Assembly: GCF_014805625.2 (NCBI RefSeq)
Contig: NW_023998415.1
Coordinates: forward strand, 45,853,475-45,917,474
Reading direction: 5' to 3'
DNA length: 64,000 bases
Source: Glossina fuscipes
Lineage: Eukaryota; Arthropoda; Insecta; Diptera; Glossinidae
Part shown: positions 35,401 through 46,950 of the stretch, one piece after another
Layout: the number at the start of each line of letters is the position of its first letter
Position numbering within the stretch: position 1 is the first letter of the stretch
Program-made: the position numbers and the translations under genes
Notes under the pieces: generated by a model
What the model was told of the DNA's origin: nothing
Databases searched by the model: none
What the model saw: only the letters and a program-made list of their open reading frames with translations

Positions 35401-36048
35401 ATCTTACCATTAGGGGTATGAATGAACGCTTCAAACGTGCCATAAATGCAAATCAAGCGTTTAATACTTTTCTTTCTTCCTTCGTTATTATTCCCCCTCT
35501 ATTGCTCATCTTTTCTTTCCTTTTTAATTATGCTCAAATTTTTCTTTTCAAATTTCAAATTGAACGTAATAACAGCGTCAGTCATACAACTAACTTCATC
35601 TAACTTCTCTTATTTAGTGTTTCGTTTGACAAAAGTAAGACACGTGTCTTTTGTGTCCTCATATTTGTCAACTTGTCGTCAGAGGGGGAGTTTCATTTAT
35701 TCTCATTAATTTAATAGGCTCGTGTGGATCTTTTGTGGGTATAACACGTAACACTGCAATTAAGGCTTTTATTCATTAAAAGACGAATCGCTAATTAACG
35801 GCAAACGTTTTAGACTTAAGCGAATTCTACAGTTAACTGACGAATTGCTTTTGTGTTGGCCTCGAAATATGGGATTTTTAAATTCTTAAACCATTCATTC
35901 ATAGTTAGATGCACTCAAGACTTGAGATAGAATATTGGGCCCCGGTTTAGTTGCATTTCTCTAACGATTGTTGATGATCGCAATATCGTAAGACTAGAAC
36001 TAGAGAGGAGAATGCCTACATTTAAATACTTTAAGTACTCAAAATCAA
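35401..36048. other. Unique AT-rich DNA, nothing recognised
   Basis: Short overlapping plus-strand frames (35418-35603 and 35446-35709) have no motif. Confidence 0.5.
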
Positions 36049-36364
36049 GGTTTGATACTCTACGTTACTCTTCGGTATAAGAGTGCACTAACTTTTCTGG
36101 GATATATGTAACATTCAGAAGGGCTTAGGATAGACCCATCTTTTATTACATCGATCGATTCAGAAAATGATTCTTAGCTTGTCTGTCTATCGTGGCCGCA
36201 TAATGTCGGTACGCTATTAAATAAAACGATTCCGATAGGACCACTTTTACGATCACTTACCATATAATGCCTTATTTTGAAAAGCCTTTCTATGAATAAA
36301 TATAACTTAGCGTTGGGTATTTAACGGTGGGCTGTGTCCGGTATAGAGTTTTTACTTGTTTTTA
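36049..36364 (-). mobile_element. Decayed dispersed repeat, copy 4 (short, inverted)
   Basis: Read on the minus strand, the head is aaaaacaagtaaaaactcta followed by taccggacacagcccaccgt. Then comes 'ataaggcattatatggtaag', which matches 'ataaggcattatatgggtag' of copy 3. Next is a 23-base string identical to copy 2 (here 36152-36174 on the plus strand), a 'gatgggtctat' shared with copy 2, and a tail 'cgtagagtatcaaacc'. At about 316 bp it is much shorter than copies 1-3, so it lacks the middle. No coding capacity. Confidence 0.75.
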
Positions 36365-37289
36365 TATTATATTTTTACACGCAGACATAGACATACGAAT
36401 AAACGAGAATGAGCGCAAAAATTGATTATTTAATCGATTTTAATTCGATTATCGGAGAGAGGTATTATTGCACGAATTGTGTAGCAGATGGCGGTGCCTT
36501 CTGTTTAGTAGAGAGCAGCAATAACCTTAGATAGAAGTGAAAGCAGCCAAAATTGTTCTGTAACTGATCCATTCTTTGTAAACATGGAGCCAGCAAAATT
36601 TTTCAAAAAGTACACAACCATCTCGGAAATTACATTAAATTTTCACTTTCACTATCATTGTATGTGAAGAGATTGCTCGATTAGTTCTATTAGATGAATG
36701 AAGCGACAAATTTGAGACGGTTTTGCTGATTTACGCAACCAACCCGAAGAAAAAAAACTTAAGCGTCCAGAGTAATTTTACTCACACCAGTCATGATCAT
36801 AATCGTTCACATTCAATACCCATAACTCAATACCTTCCTCTTTTATAATACATGTCAACACAATCGTAATAGTATGTTGAGATGGCGCGAAATTTAAAAT
36901 AATATCTACTGCTCTTATTTTAAACTATAGTCGAGAATATACTAAAAATATCATAGACAAAAACAATCCCAAACGTAGGAAAATTTCTTCGGACATACAT
37001 ATAGAATGAAACGGTCTCTTTGATAAAAAAAAAAAAAATATTCAAGTAAAATATAATAATAATAGTTACAAACCGATCTTTATTTTTCTGCTGCTAATCC
37101 CTTGACATTTCTGTGCTAAAAAAATTATGCAATTAATGTAGAATTTCTTAGATTTCCAGGCGGGAAATAAAGCCAAGAGATTTCCGCAGGCTGTGTAGGG
37201 GGTTACGTCGACAGTGAAACAGAAGGCAATGGAAGCGAGCAGAGAACTTTCTAGCTAAGATTTTCCAATTTTTATCGATTCATTGAAAA
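36365..37289. other. Non-repetitive segment
   Basis: Only an A run near 37027 stands out. The part next to 37290 probably carries the unreadable C-terminal end and 3' flank of mariner relic 2. Confidence 0.4.
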
Positions 37290-37930
37290 TAGGTTCACTC
37301 TGGCATCGTCGCAATGGAAGACGATGCCTTTCCTTTTGATCAATTATGGGCGTTTTATCTTAGCTACACGTTTTAGTCACATTCGTTTTTTATATGAGAG
37401 AATGGGCATCAATTATCTGGTTAGATTGGAGCAACTCATAACGCATTATTCTCTTTCGATCCTATCAAGCACAAAGCACCGGAGCAGACTTTGTTTTCAA
37501 CTTTTATACGGCTTTATCACTTTTGAAGGACACAAACTTTTTGGTACGGTTTTCACGGTTGTTTTTCTTCATGTCCTATCAAGTTTAACAAAAATTACAC
37601 GTTAATGTTTGCTTCCAACTTCCAGTTGTTCACAGATGAAAACTCAGTCCACTAAATTTTCCATTGCTATTTCATATGGTTCTTGAAGTATCTTTTATAT
37701 CCAGATTTACCCGAAGGTTACAACATTGTGTTGTAGTCAATGTTTACCTTCGAAGCAATGCCATCAAAGGACGAAGGATTTCAATAACTTAACTAAATAC
37801 TGGTGACGATCGTGTAGAACGCAACGCGTCATCTTTAACATCAACGTTTTCGGGGAGGAAATAAACAAACCATTTGTGTGCTGCTCACGCTTGTCATCGT
37901 AAACAAAACGAATTCTACGCAGCCCTATCG
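37290..37930 (-). mobile_element. mariner transposase relic 2 (minus strand)
   Basis: Read on the minus strand in mariner order: (1) near 37910-37857, RFVYDD and KWFVYF, the remains of the 'RIVTGDEKW' block with the first catalytic Asp; (2) near 37467-37462, TGA TAG where mariners have the WW pair (TGG TGG), each codon one change away, followed in the same frame by DRKRIMRYELLQSNQIID (37461-37408), the 'WDwkGi.yyELLp.nqtI' block; (3) IKRKGIVFHCDDAR (37340-37299), the 'l.nrkgvvFHHDNARpH' block with the second catalytic Asp at 37310-37308. Frameshifts separate the blocks. A helix-turn-helix remnant may reach 38.3 kb. The plus-strand 93-codon frame at 37324-37605 is its shadow. Confidence 0.78.
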
Positions 37931-38610
37931 ATTGGATCGGAAGTGATATTGTGAGATATAACGAAATTTCTTTGAATTTTGGCTCATATTCAAAACGCTG
38001 TTACTGTCGATTGAGAATTAATAATGGAATGTAACGTTCTAACGTGTCATAGCGCAGCTTGAGATTAATGTTACGGGAGTTTAAAGTCATCTATATAAAG
38101 CGTTGTTCCTTAAACGATTTTTCCTTAAATTTCAATTTTATTTGGACACATGAAGAAGAAAAATTTTTCAGATAAATCTTTGAGTTTGCGGTTTAATTCA
38201 GGTATCGTCCATGGTTACGTTCAACAAGAGCAAAAATGGCTCTACAAATTTTTATTTGATGATCTTCATTTTCGTAGCCAAACTGTCTGTGGCATAAAAA
38301 TCTTAAAAGTCAATTAGTTATGATGAACTTAAGAAGCTTTGTTAATAATGCCATAATAGAGCGCCTGACCTGATTTTGTCGATGTAAATCTCATTGTACG
38401 AATTGTAGCGTAACATTATCATTTTTTATTTAAATCGATAACCTACCTATAAGGTTTACGTCTCGCAGACAGAGGCGCTTAGAGAATAAAAGAACAAATG
38501 CGAATTTGCAGACGGTGAAAACATTAAGCAAAATCCTCCCTGAGAAGTAATGTTTACTCAACGCTCTTGCAATTGGGAGGTACTTATGTCCCTCTTAAGC
38601 CCGAACGAAT
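37931..38610. other. Unique segment, possibly the 5' part of mariner relic 2
   Basis: A minus-strand peptide CHRQFGYENED near 38270-38295 might be the region of the mariner helix-turn-helix end, but the match is weak. No simple repeats and no terminal inverted repeat seen. Confidence 0.35.
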
Positions 38611-38611
38611 A

Positions 38612-38640
38612 GATTTGCATTTCGATAAAAAATGCAAATC
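38612..38640. promoter_or_regulatory. Inverted pair of octamer (POU-type) sites
   Basis: Perfect 11-bp arms gatttgcattt (38612-38622) and aaatgcaaatc (38630-38640) around cgataaa. Each arm contains ATTTGCAT/ATGCAAAT, the classical octamer bound by POU-domain proteins. Function is inferred from the motif alone. Confidence 0.4.
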
Positions 38641-39130
38641 ATTTTCAATTACTTAAGAATATATATTATATAACAAAAATTTATTTACTTCTCTTATTGA
38701 CTTTGATTTTAATAAAGTTATAATTTTTTCTTATATTAGTTTAAATTTATATCGAATATATTTGAGTTAAATATTAAATACAAAAAAAAAAAAAAAAAAA
38801 GAAAAAAAACAAAACAAAAAATATATATAAATAAATAAAAAATAAAGGAAACAAAAAAAATCAACAAAAAAAATTATATTTAAATTAAACTAAAATCACG
38901 GCAGTAAAATTTGTCATAAAGTCAAGCCAACCCGTCGACTGAGTCATATTTAGCCAAAGGCTAAAAGCATAAAATAATTTGAAACTCTGCGAGTAACATA
39001 AAGCGTTGATATGACTGCAATATGAGAATTTGAAAAATAATAAAATAAAAGACAAGCAAAACGTTTTTGACTCAAAACATATGCAAATTTGTAAATTTAT
39101 GATCAACACGCATACACACATATTAACATA

Positions 39131-39135
<5 letters not shown>

Positions 39136-39172
<37 letters not shown>
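39136..39172. repeat. (AT)n microsatellite
   Basis: About eighteen AT units. Confidence 0.95.
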
Positions 39173-39178
<6 letters not shown>

Positions 39179-39443
39179 ATCACATGCACGAATGGCCGTA
39201 AGTCATAAAGTGTGATTACTGGCTGCGAGAGTTTGTTTTTTTGTCTTTTTTTTTTTTCTTTTCTATATTTAAATCTTGGCTGGTTGGGGACACAAAGCGC
39301 GAAATCAACCAAAGACATGCCACATAATCCTGTATGTGCGTACCAAAGAAAGACATTAACAATAAAGTTTAAACAAGAGATTTACAGCAGGAGGTTTCTT
39401 GCAACGGACACACGCACTCAAGCAATATATAGCATTATATATA

Positions 39444-39479
<36 letters not shown>

Positions 39480-40037
39480 GTAAGGCAACGATAACATGAA
39501 TATGACACAAGTAAACGATATTAATCGCGTCTGTATAAATGTTGAAAATGTCATGTCAATACAAAACAAAAATATTATTGCGGCATATTGAGTATAGGAG
39601 AGATGCTTAGATGCATAAATATTTATAATTATTTGATAAAAATGAAAAGGATGAAATTATCAACTTTTACATTTGAACGAATCGACTTAATGATGATGGC
39701 GAGGACAAGGGTGGGCGAGTCGAGATGGTAGATGGATGCATGTTTTATTTAGCGAATTACATTATTTTATATATTTCAGCAGCGTTGGGTAGATTATGTA
39801 AAGCGTTTGTCATAAATCTCTAAGACGGTAAGAAGTGATTTTTATCTCAAACAATGTACAATGTAATGCTTGTCATGATTTTAATGAGCCGTATGCCATC
39901 GTATATAGCATACCGTTGGTCACGTGTACTGCTGATTGCAGGAAAAGTGTGTATGCGCGCTCGTTCACTCATTAAAATAGCATACAAGTGCCATTTATCG
40001 TTTCACTTATTACGAAAAATTCATTAAGATCACCCTG

Positions 40038-40042
<5 letters not shown>

Positions 40043-40075
<33 letters not shown>
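40043..40075. repeat. (AT)n microsatellite
   Basis: About sixteen AT units. Confidence 0.95.
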
Positions 40076-40078
<3 letters not shown>

Positions 40079-40120
40079 AAACGTTCTATTCAACTATCTG
40101 TCCATTTGCAATAATTATTC

Positions 40121-41559
40121 GCAACCAAGAAACACCCTGAACATCTATACCTATAAAGTTCGACCAACCGAGTTACTTGCACCTGGTGCTCGAACAACTG
40201 TTATATTAAAAATTTCCCACATACACGTGTATAGTAAAATTTCCCTAAAATTCTCTTATCACAAGAGCGAGTGGTAAATAAAATCACTGATAGAAAGAGA
40301 GAGTGAAGCGTTCTTCAGTAAATGCAGCTCTTTTTCGTACTCATTTATTCATTGCGCAATGTTATGGCAACGCCTTACTTTTGGTAAGCTTTTCATGCAG
40401 CTCTTATCAGAACACTTTTATGTATATCTCTGCGGCACCTGGAGCAGCCATTTTGATTTTTATGTATCTATCATTTCAACATTCTTATACATATTTTATG
40501 CTTTTTATAGCAGAATTTTATTTTTATTTACATTTTTTTTTTTTTTTTTCTTCATTTCCGGTGGACTCTTTAAAGTGAGAAATATTTTACGTATATTTAT
40601 AGCTATGTTTGATTATTGGACTGGTACTTAAAGGAAAAATTCGATGTATAAAAAATATGCGAGACGGTAGAAAATTGAATTTAAAATTATTCTTGCACGG
40701 TACAAAGATAATATGAAATGCATAGATGCATAATAGTCAAGTCAGATGAACTCTAAATAAAAAATCAATCTATACAAGTTTACTCCAAAAACATCTCGGA
40801 GAATAAACACACATCACACTAGGTAGATAATATCTACCTAGAAAAATATTTGATGCAATCATGTAACTTCGCATAATCACTTCTGTCTCTTGTCATTCAC
40901 TAGGTTTTAGGTTAGAGTACACATAGACTTCCTTTACCTGGCTTATTCTTTATTTCAAGTTGAATTTTTATTGAATAGTTTAGTTTTAAATAAATAACAT
41001 AATAATAAGAAACCTAGAAATTTATATCTACCTTGAAGTGATAGTGATTATGTTAGAAAAATTGCTAAGAGCGTGTCATGAAGTCGAAATTTTCTGTTAG
41101 TTGATCCCTATGAGAGCTCCACACAGACAATTAGGTGAAGGGTTAGCGAAGCAGGGCTATTCTCACTCACAGAGAGAAGACCTTATGCCGACCAAACATG
41201 TTCGCCTTTTATGGGATCGATTATGCTTTGGCTTGGACTTCCCAAGGGGAGGGGTTCATTATTATCTTTTACGTTAAGTATAAAAAAAATATAACTTAAG
41301 GCAATTCTAAGAATTGCGCAGAACTAGAAATAAGTTTCGAGATTCTTTGATTTGGAATTTTTGTATAAAAGTAACATATAAAAAAAGCTGCCGAATAACT
41401 CTTTCAAGATGAAATAAATTTATTTTTCCGACTGTACGTATTATGTATGGAAATGCCTAAATGTGTTATATGTTAAATGACTTTTAAAAATAATCATCAA
41501 AGTTTCTACAATTTTTTTTCAAAGTGGACTCGTGAGAAAGGAAGATTTCTATGCCGATA
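40121..41559. other. Mostly unique DNA
   Basis: A T run near 40533-40548 is the only clear simple repeat. A perfect 23-base palindrome lies at 40819-40841. Overlapping plus-strand frames at 40303-40631 show only hydrophobic, T-run-derived sequence. Confidence 0.5.
40819..40841. other. Perfect 11-bp-arm palindrome
   Basis: Arms ctaggtagata and tatctacctag around a single A. No flanking repeat partner was found. Confidence 0.9.
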
Positions 41560-42010
41560 CTTAGCCTGAGTACTTTATACCCACTTTTCGGAATCATCTT
41601 GAAATCATTTGTAACCCACCTTGGAGAGACATAATATTGATTTTGACGAAAGGGAATATAAGAAGAAAAATTACTGATATTAGAGGAGCTGTAGGCGACA
41701 AATATATTCGCTTCTCTTTTTTGGTTGAAAAAAAAACAAAAACGGATGTACCGCATGTCTTCTCTGTCCACTTTATTTTTTTTTAATATGAAAAGAGGAA
41801 GGAAGTCGGCCGCAGTATAGTCGGTGTGTCTTCAAGCGACAAGTTTTATGTCTAGGGTTTTACTCCTATATGATTTTGACAGTATCGCCGTCGATTGAAG
41901 ATTGCCGCCAAAAACGTGGCTTATCAGAAAAGTCCATATTGGTTGTTTGAAATTTGTCGTACCATCCAACAGCACCTTTATCGAACACTTTCAAGAAATT
42001 TCTACTCACT
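41560..42010 (-). mobile_element. mariner transposase relic 3 (minus strand)
   Basis: On the minus strand, one uninterrupted frame of 32 codons at 41964-41869 reads WYDKFQTTNMDFSDKPR, then SSIDGDTVK, the N-terminal DNA-binding part of mariner transposase ('W..rFrsG..dlsDkpRsGRPssiddd..k'). After frameshifts, the frame at 41771-41484 gives ANIFVAYSSS, a run like 'evcssLLlRn', and then QYYVSPRWVTNDFK around 41618, matching the 'DRIVTCDEKWI.YDN' block with the catalytic Asp and its neighbours changed. The C-terminal half was not found between here and 40.9 kb. It is dead and truncated. This N-terminal spelling differs from relic 1, so a different subfamily is possible. Confidence 0.75.
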
Positions 42011-43480
42011 TCTGTAGGATTTCTTCCATTTTGAAGTTTGCTCGAAATAAAGTGGCGTAAGTGAATTGTGTAAGTGGCCGTGGGTACACCGTTGCTTCTT
42101 AATCAACGAATCACCTTCGTTTTAGATCATTTGCTAGGTTAGTTCGTAAGCATTCAGCGACGAAAAGGGAGAGCCAAGTATGCGTCAAATAATGATGCGC
42201 ACAGTCATTGAAATTTTTTTCGATCGGAACGGATGGAGTTTCCAATACACTTAATATGTCCTCGAAGTAGGCATGATAAAACCGTAACCAACGCCTCCTT
42301 AAATAGTAGGATGATTCCCATTGAAGGTCGCTCTGTTACTCCTGAAATGACGGAATAAGAAATACATGGATATCAAGCAGCTTTCTTGCAACTCCGGCTG
42401 AAGTTGAGGGCTCTTTAATAGGTTTTTGTGCAGCGTCCCCACGAAACTTCGGGGTAGCCATTACGGCGCTATCCTGCCCATAATCAGCAGTCAGCCAAGA
42501 GAGCATTCTTTTGTCAGTTTAATGGCAAGTGTATTATACTTATAGGGAGCCATTGCTCTTAGGGTAACGTGACCCTTACGCACAGCCACAATTTCCCGAT
42601 TTTTTGACTTACAACCTACGTCAAATCTGTATAGCTTTAGGTGATTTGTAAAGGCATACAATGTGCGTAAAGGCGTAAAAAACGATGCTTTGCCATAATG
42701 TGTTGTGCGGTATGCGGGTCGGTCTGAGGTGAATGGGTGAGACCGTCAAGAAAGCCGATTTTTTCTAATAAAGGATTTAATTAATGGACTAAATTGTTCC
42801 ATGTTTGTGGGATGTATGCATGCATAAACCCGACACAGCCCACAGCCCACAATTAAGCTGATCCTGCACAGTATCAAGGTGTGTGTTGGATATGTGTTTG
42901 TCATCCATTTGTTTTCCCTATGTCATATCCAGTCGAGAGCCCCAAGCAACATCTGTGCGCAAACTTGCGAAATGCACTCTAATCTTGAATGGATGTAGGA
43001 TGTAAATGGGGCGGATATCTGCTGTCAGAGAGTATCTTTTGCATCGTTAAAAACAGCCCCAGGGCCGTGAATGCATATTTCGATATTTCGACTCTGTGTT
43101 CTGTCCAACAAATAGCATTTTTTACTTTTAGAACGACAACAAAAGGATGTGTTCATGCTTTCCTCCCGGCAATATCAGAGAAAACTGCCTTTTGTTAGCT
43201 TTAATATTTTACGGGCTCAAGAACATCTCAGGCCTGAAAGCTTAAGCGCAAGAAAAATTGCTTTTGATTGCGGTTCGCTCTTGGCATTTGAAAAATAACA
43301 TAAACTAACTGTGAACAAAATTGCCTAAAAAATGGAACACAGGAAGTGAGTGCTTGTAGACAAGAAATTTTTCAAGTTTCATAGCAAATTCGCAAAGTTT
43401 TTAAGTGGCATCCAAACAAAAGCTACAATCATAAAACCTAACGAAAGATTTACTTTCGATTAATATCTTCATGATAAGGT
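42011..43480. other. GC-richer unique segment with a segment shared with 11.2 kb
   Basis: Nearly free of simple repeats. Bases 42700-42757 resemble 11226-11283 in the same orientation (common strings gcggtat, ggtgaatgg, aagaaagcc/gagaaagcc). A short hairpin of 'ccccacgaaacttcgggg' lies near 42438-42455 (arm cgaa/ttcg with near-complementary C/G flanks). Open frames are under 70 codons. It is probably an old transposon of the same unknown family as the 11-12 kb island. Confidence 0.4.
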
Positions 43481-44816
43481 GGCGGGCGCGTTTAAAAACA
43501 AATCTGCTTGAAACTTTTCCAAAAAAAAAAAAAAAAAGAAAAAAAAAAGGAATGTAACGCAAAGATGTATTAAGTAGAAAATTGTACAATAACTGTACCG
43601 AGCAGTAAAAAACAGGTTAAACTTTCACCCATATATAATAATGTGATGATATTCCGAAAGGAGACCGGGATTTCGTTTAGTATTTCTTCCTATATCTAGA
43701 CCGTGAAAAGACCAAAGGTGTCACCTTTGCGATCTCTCTATCACAGGAAATGTAGAGTTAAGGCGGAGCCGGATCCGGATCCGGAAATAAGTTTAATATA
43801 TTTTTTTTTTTGCATTAATGCGTAGTTGTGGATGTTCTTGTCTTCGTTAAAGGAGATGCACACTTAAGTTGAAAGAGTTTTCTCTAATGCTTTTGGCCAA
43901 GGTATTGTGATGAGTTAAATACGCAATATTTGTCATTAAAGAATCGTTGTCAGCATTATTATCTGAAAATTCAGATATAAAATGAAAACTTAAATGATGT
44001 TAAGCATCTTTTAAGAATACGACATTAAGCCTCTAACTGTAATGTAGGGTATGAAAAAGATTATACTTGATCGTATGCATGTATAAGCTTAGCGATCGAA
44101 TTCATTGTTAATTTGACGCACCTCGTAGATAAAATGAAAAGACAGATCAATTAAAATTGTATCCATTTATGGATGCAAAAAAAAAAATAAATAAATAAAT
44201 AAATATATAAATAAATAAAAAATATCTTTTACTACAGATTCGTTTTCATCGATTATCGTAATAGACTAATATTTCAACGAACTCTCATTTGAAGATTAAT
44301 TACCTCCTAAACGAATTGACAAAGAAAGCTTTTATAAAAATCACAGTAAAAACTTCTACAGATACCATTATTCATTTTGGCAAGAGGTAAAAGAATAAAT
44401 AAAAAAAAAAAGAAGAAAATTAATATAAAACATACAGAGAAACACCAGCTGCAACAATTATAACAGACACTATCACAAGAAAATGCATAACAACTACACA
44501 TAGATAAAAGGAACAGAGTAACAAACCGTAAGTATTCGCCAAATGAAAAACATAGAAAAACAATACTGGTAACAGCAGCAGATCTACTCAACTAATGCAC
44601 ACAATTAACTTCATCATAACTTGGTAAATTATTTCATTTCAATTCCTATTGATAAGATCGCAAATCATGTACAGCAACTCCCTAAGACAAGGCACAAGTA
44701 AGCAAGCAAATCCCCATCTATGGTATGCCAACTTTTTAATAGAAACGATATCAGCGATAAAAAAACAACCGGAAAGTAACATTGGTTTTCCAATTGCTTA
44801 GAAAATGTTGATGGTT

Positions 44817-44875
44817 GTTGCTGTTGCTGTTGCTGTTGTTGCTGTTGTTGCTGTTATTGTTGCTATTATTGTTTT
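44817..44875. repeat. (TTGCTG)n-rich tract
   Basis: TTG/CTG/TTA units, the complement of CAA/CAG repeats. Confidence 0.9.
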
Positions 44876-45039
44876 TGGTTTAGCGTGCTTTAGTTAGTGT
44901 TTAAGTTTGACTAATACTCACTGGAAAAATTAAGTTAAATCGTTTGCCTAAACTGTAGTGATAAAGAGGAAGGAGTAACAGTAGTAACACCATACCGTGT
45001 AACTATCACCACCGCACCACCTATACTCTTTAAAACCAC

Positions 45040-45074
<35 letters not shown>

Positions 45075-45169
45075 TGTATACAGTCACCGACATTAACTAG
45101 AAAATAGTTTACAAGGCAACGAGTATGGTAAGCTGTAATGCACAGCTGCTGCTGTCTCCTTGATGATGC

Positions 45170-45201
<32 letters not shown>

Positions 45202-46089
45202 TACATGTTTATATAGAGTCAACAATAGCGATCAGAAGAAAACGAGAAAAAAAAATCCTCAAAAAATAATGTTACTGACTTTTATAACAACGTACACGAT
45301 TTGTTGACTTGAAGTCCACCACCGCTCCGCAATCCCACATTGCTTACCACATCCAGGATTTTGTAAATACCATTCATTCAGCCATTCTCAGCCCACTGGG
45401 ACCGATATAAGAAAGAAGAAAAAAAAAAAAACACACACACACACACACACACAGAGGAAAAAAAAATTTAGTCGAAAATGTTAAAACATGTACATTGTTA
45501 TTGTTGTGTCTGAGCTAATCAGTTGCCAAGTATCTCATCTTCTCCACTAGACTACTACCAACCAACTCACTAACTAACTAACTAACTCAACAACAGCCAC
45601 CACTTACTAACTAACCAAGCTAACCAATATGATTTCATTCCTCCATCTACTATCTAGGAAAACAGCTACTCTACTCCATGTGCCACATGATCAACATTAA
45701 AAAAGAATATCAACAAAAACAACAACAATAATAACAGCAGCAATAACCACTACGCTGCCACTATATAATGATATAAAGTAAAAAATAAAAAATAAAATAA
45801 AAAAAAAAAGAGTAAAATAAAACGAAAAGAAAGAAAAGAAAAAACTTCGTAAAGATAGACAACAAGCAACCTTTAACCACTGTACAATAAACAACACAAA
45901 CAACACACTCAACCGACAACAAGAACAACAATAACAAGCAACAACAACAACAACAATAGTAAAATGAAAAATCAACTTTAAAAGAAATCTTTTCTCTTTA
46001 AATCTCAGACATTTAGAGCAATGCAATGTTGCACTTCTTTGCACTATCGTCTATGTATTTGTGTATATATGTATGTGTTACTGTTTATA

Positions 46090-46120
<31 letters not shown>

Positions 46121-46637
46121 TGGTCTTTAGCTAAATACCAATCGTACACAACCTCCTCTGCACATTACTAACACAACACGATCTGTGTACATAGCATTGC
46201 TTTAGATTCTGTCCGATGTTGTAATAATTCCCAGAAAGACTTTCTAGTTGGTGCACCGTTGTTGTAGCTATTGTAGCACGATGCGGTCTTATGTCTTGAT
46301 TTTTTTCTGTGATCTTTTGAACTCTTCATTGGGTGTCATTTTATAGTCTAGTCTTGGTTGTGATGTGTTTCAGTTTAATGGTAACGTTGAACGGCATTAC
46401 TTGTCGTTTCTGCTGTTGTTGTTATTGTTGTTATATGCACGCAAGTGTATCATAATTTAAATTTATTTTTATTGCGGTAATACTGCAACTTTGACCTCTG
46501 CCACCATAAATATGAATAGCGATCGTTAGTCGTTGCATGCAATTATTTTGTGCGAATCGTATCACATAAAGAAATTTTCGCATTATTCCCTGAAATTAGA
46601 ACAAAGTCAATTTAGATTATCAACAGCATTTCGTTAG

Positions 46638-46640
<3 letters not shown>

Positions 46641-46697
<57 letters not shown>

Positions 46698-46698
46698 T
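46641..46698. repeat. (AG)n microsatellite
   Basis: About 29 AG units with one ACAG interruption; the longest dinucleotide repeat that is not AT. Confidence 0.95.
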
Positions 46699-46950
46699 AA
46701 AACCATGTTTTAGCAAAAACACTTCTTCTTCTATAATAAAAGAATTTTTCAAATGTTCATAATATTGTCATAATATATATCATATATATATATATATGTT
46801 GAAATAAAAATTGAAAATAAAGATATCTCATTGAGTCGACTCTTAAGTTAGAAGAAGATGAAAAAAGGTTGCAATAGTGTATCATTCGGTCACTTGTTGT
46901 CTATTCAGCTGCAGGCTGCCGCTTCACGACACCTACAGATTTAGCTTAAT

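Larger units (their letters stand above)
38641..40120. repeat. Microsatellite-dense block G
   Basis: A-rich runs at 38784-38880, AT at 39136-39172, T run near 39247, AT at 39443-39474 and AT at 40043-40075. A non-repetitive 550-base island lies at 39480-40040. No gene is seen. Confidence 0.85.
43481..46950. repeat. Microsatellite-dense block H
   Basis: A runs at 43520-43549, AAAT units near 44180-44220, TTGCTG units at 44817-44875, AT at 45038-45076 and 45167-45196, AC at 45431-45453, AACT units near 45567-45590, AT at 46089-46108, AG at 46641-46698. Perfect inverted repeat caaaggtg/cacctttg at 43713-43729 and a ccggatccggatccgg string at 43769-43784. No gene is seen. Confidence 0.85.

Noticed and set aside
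37324..37605. 93-codon plus-strand open frame
   Set aside because: It lies antisense to the clearest blocks of mariner relic 2.
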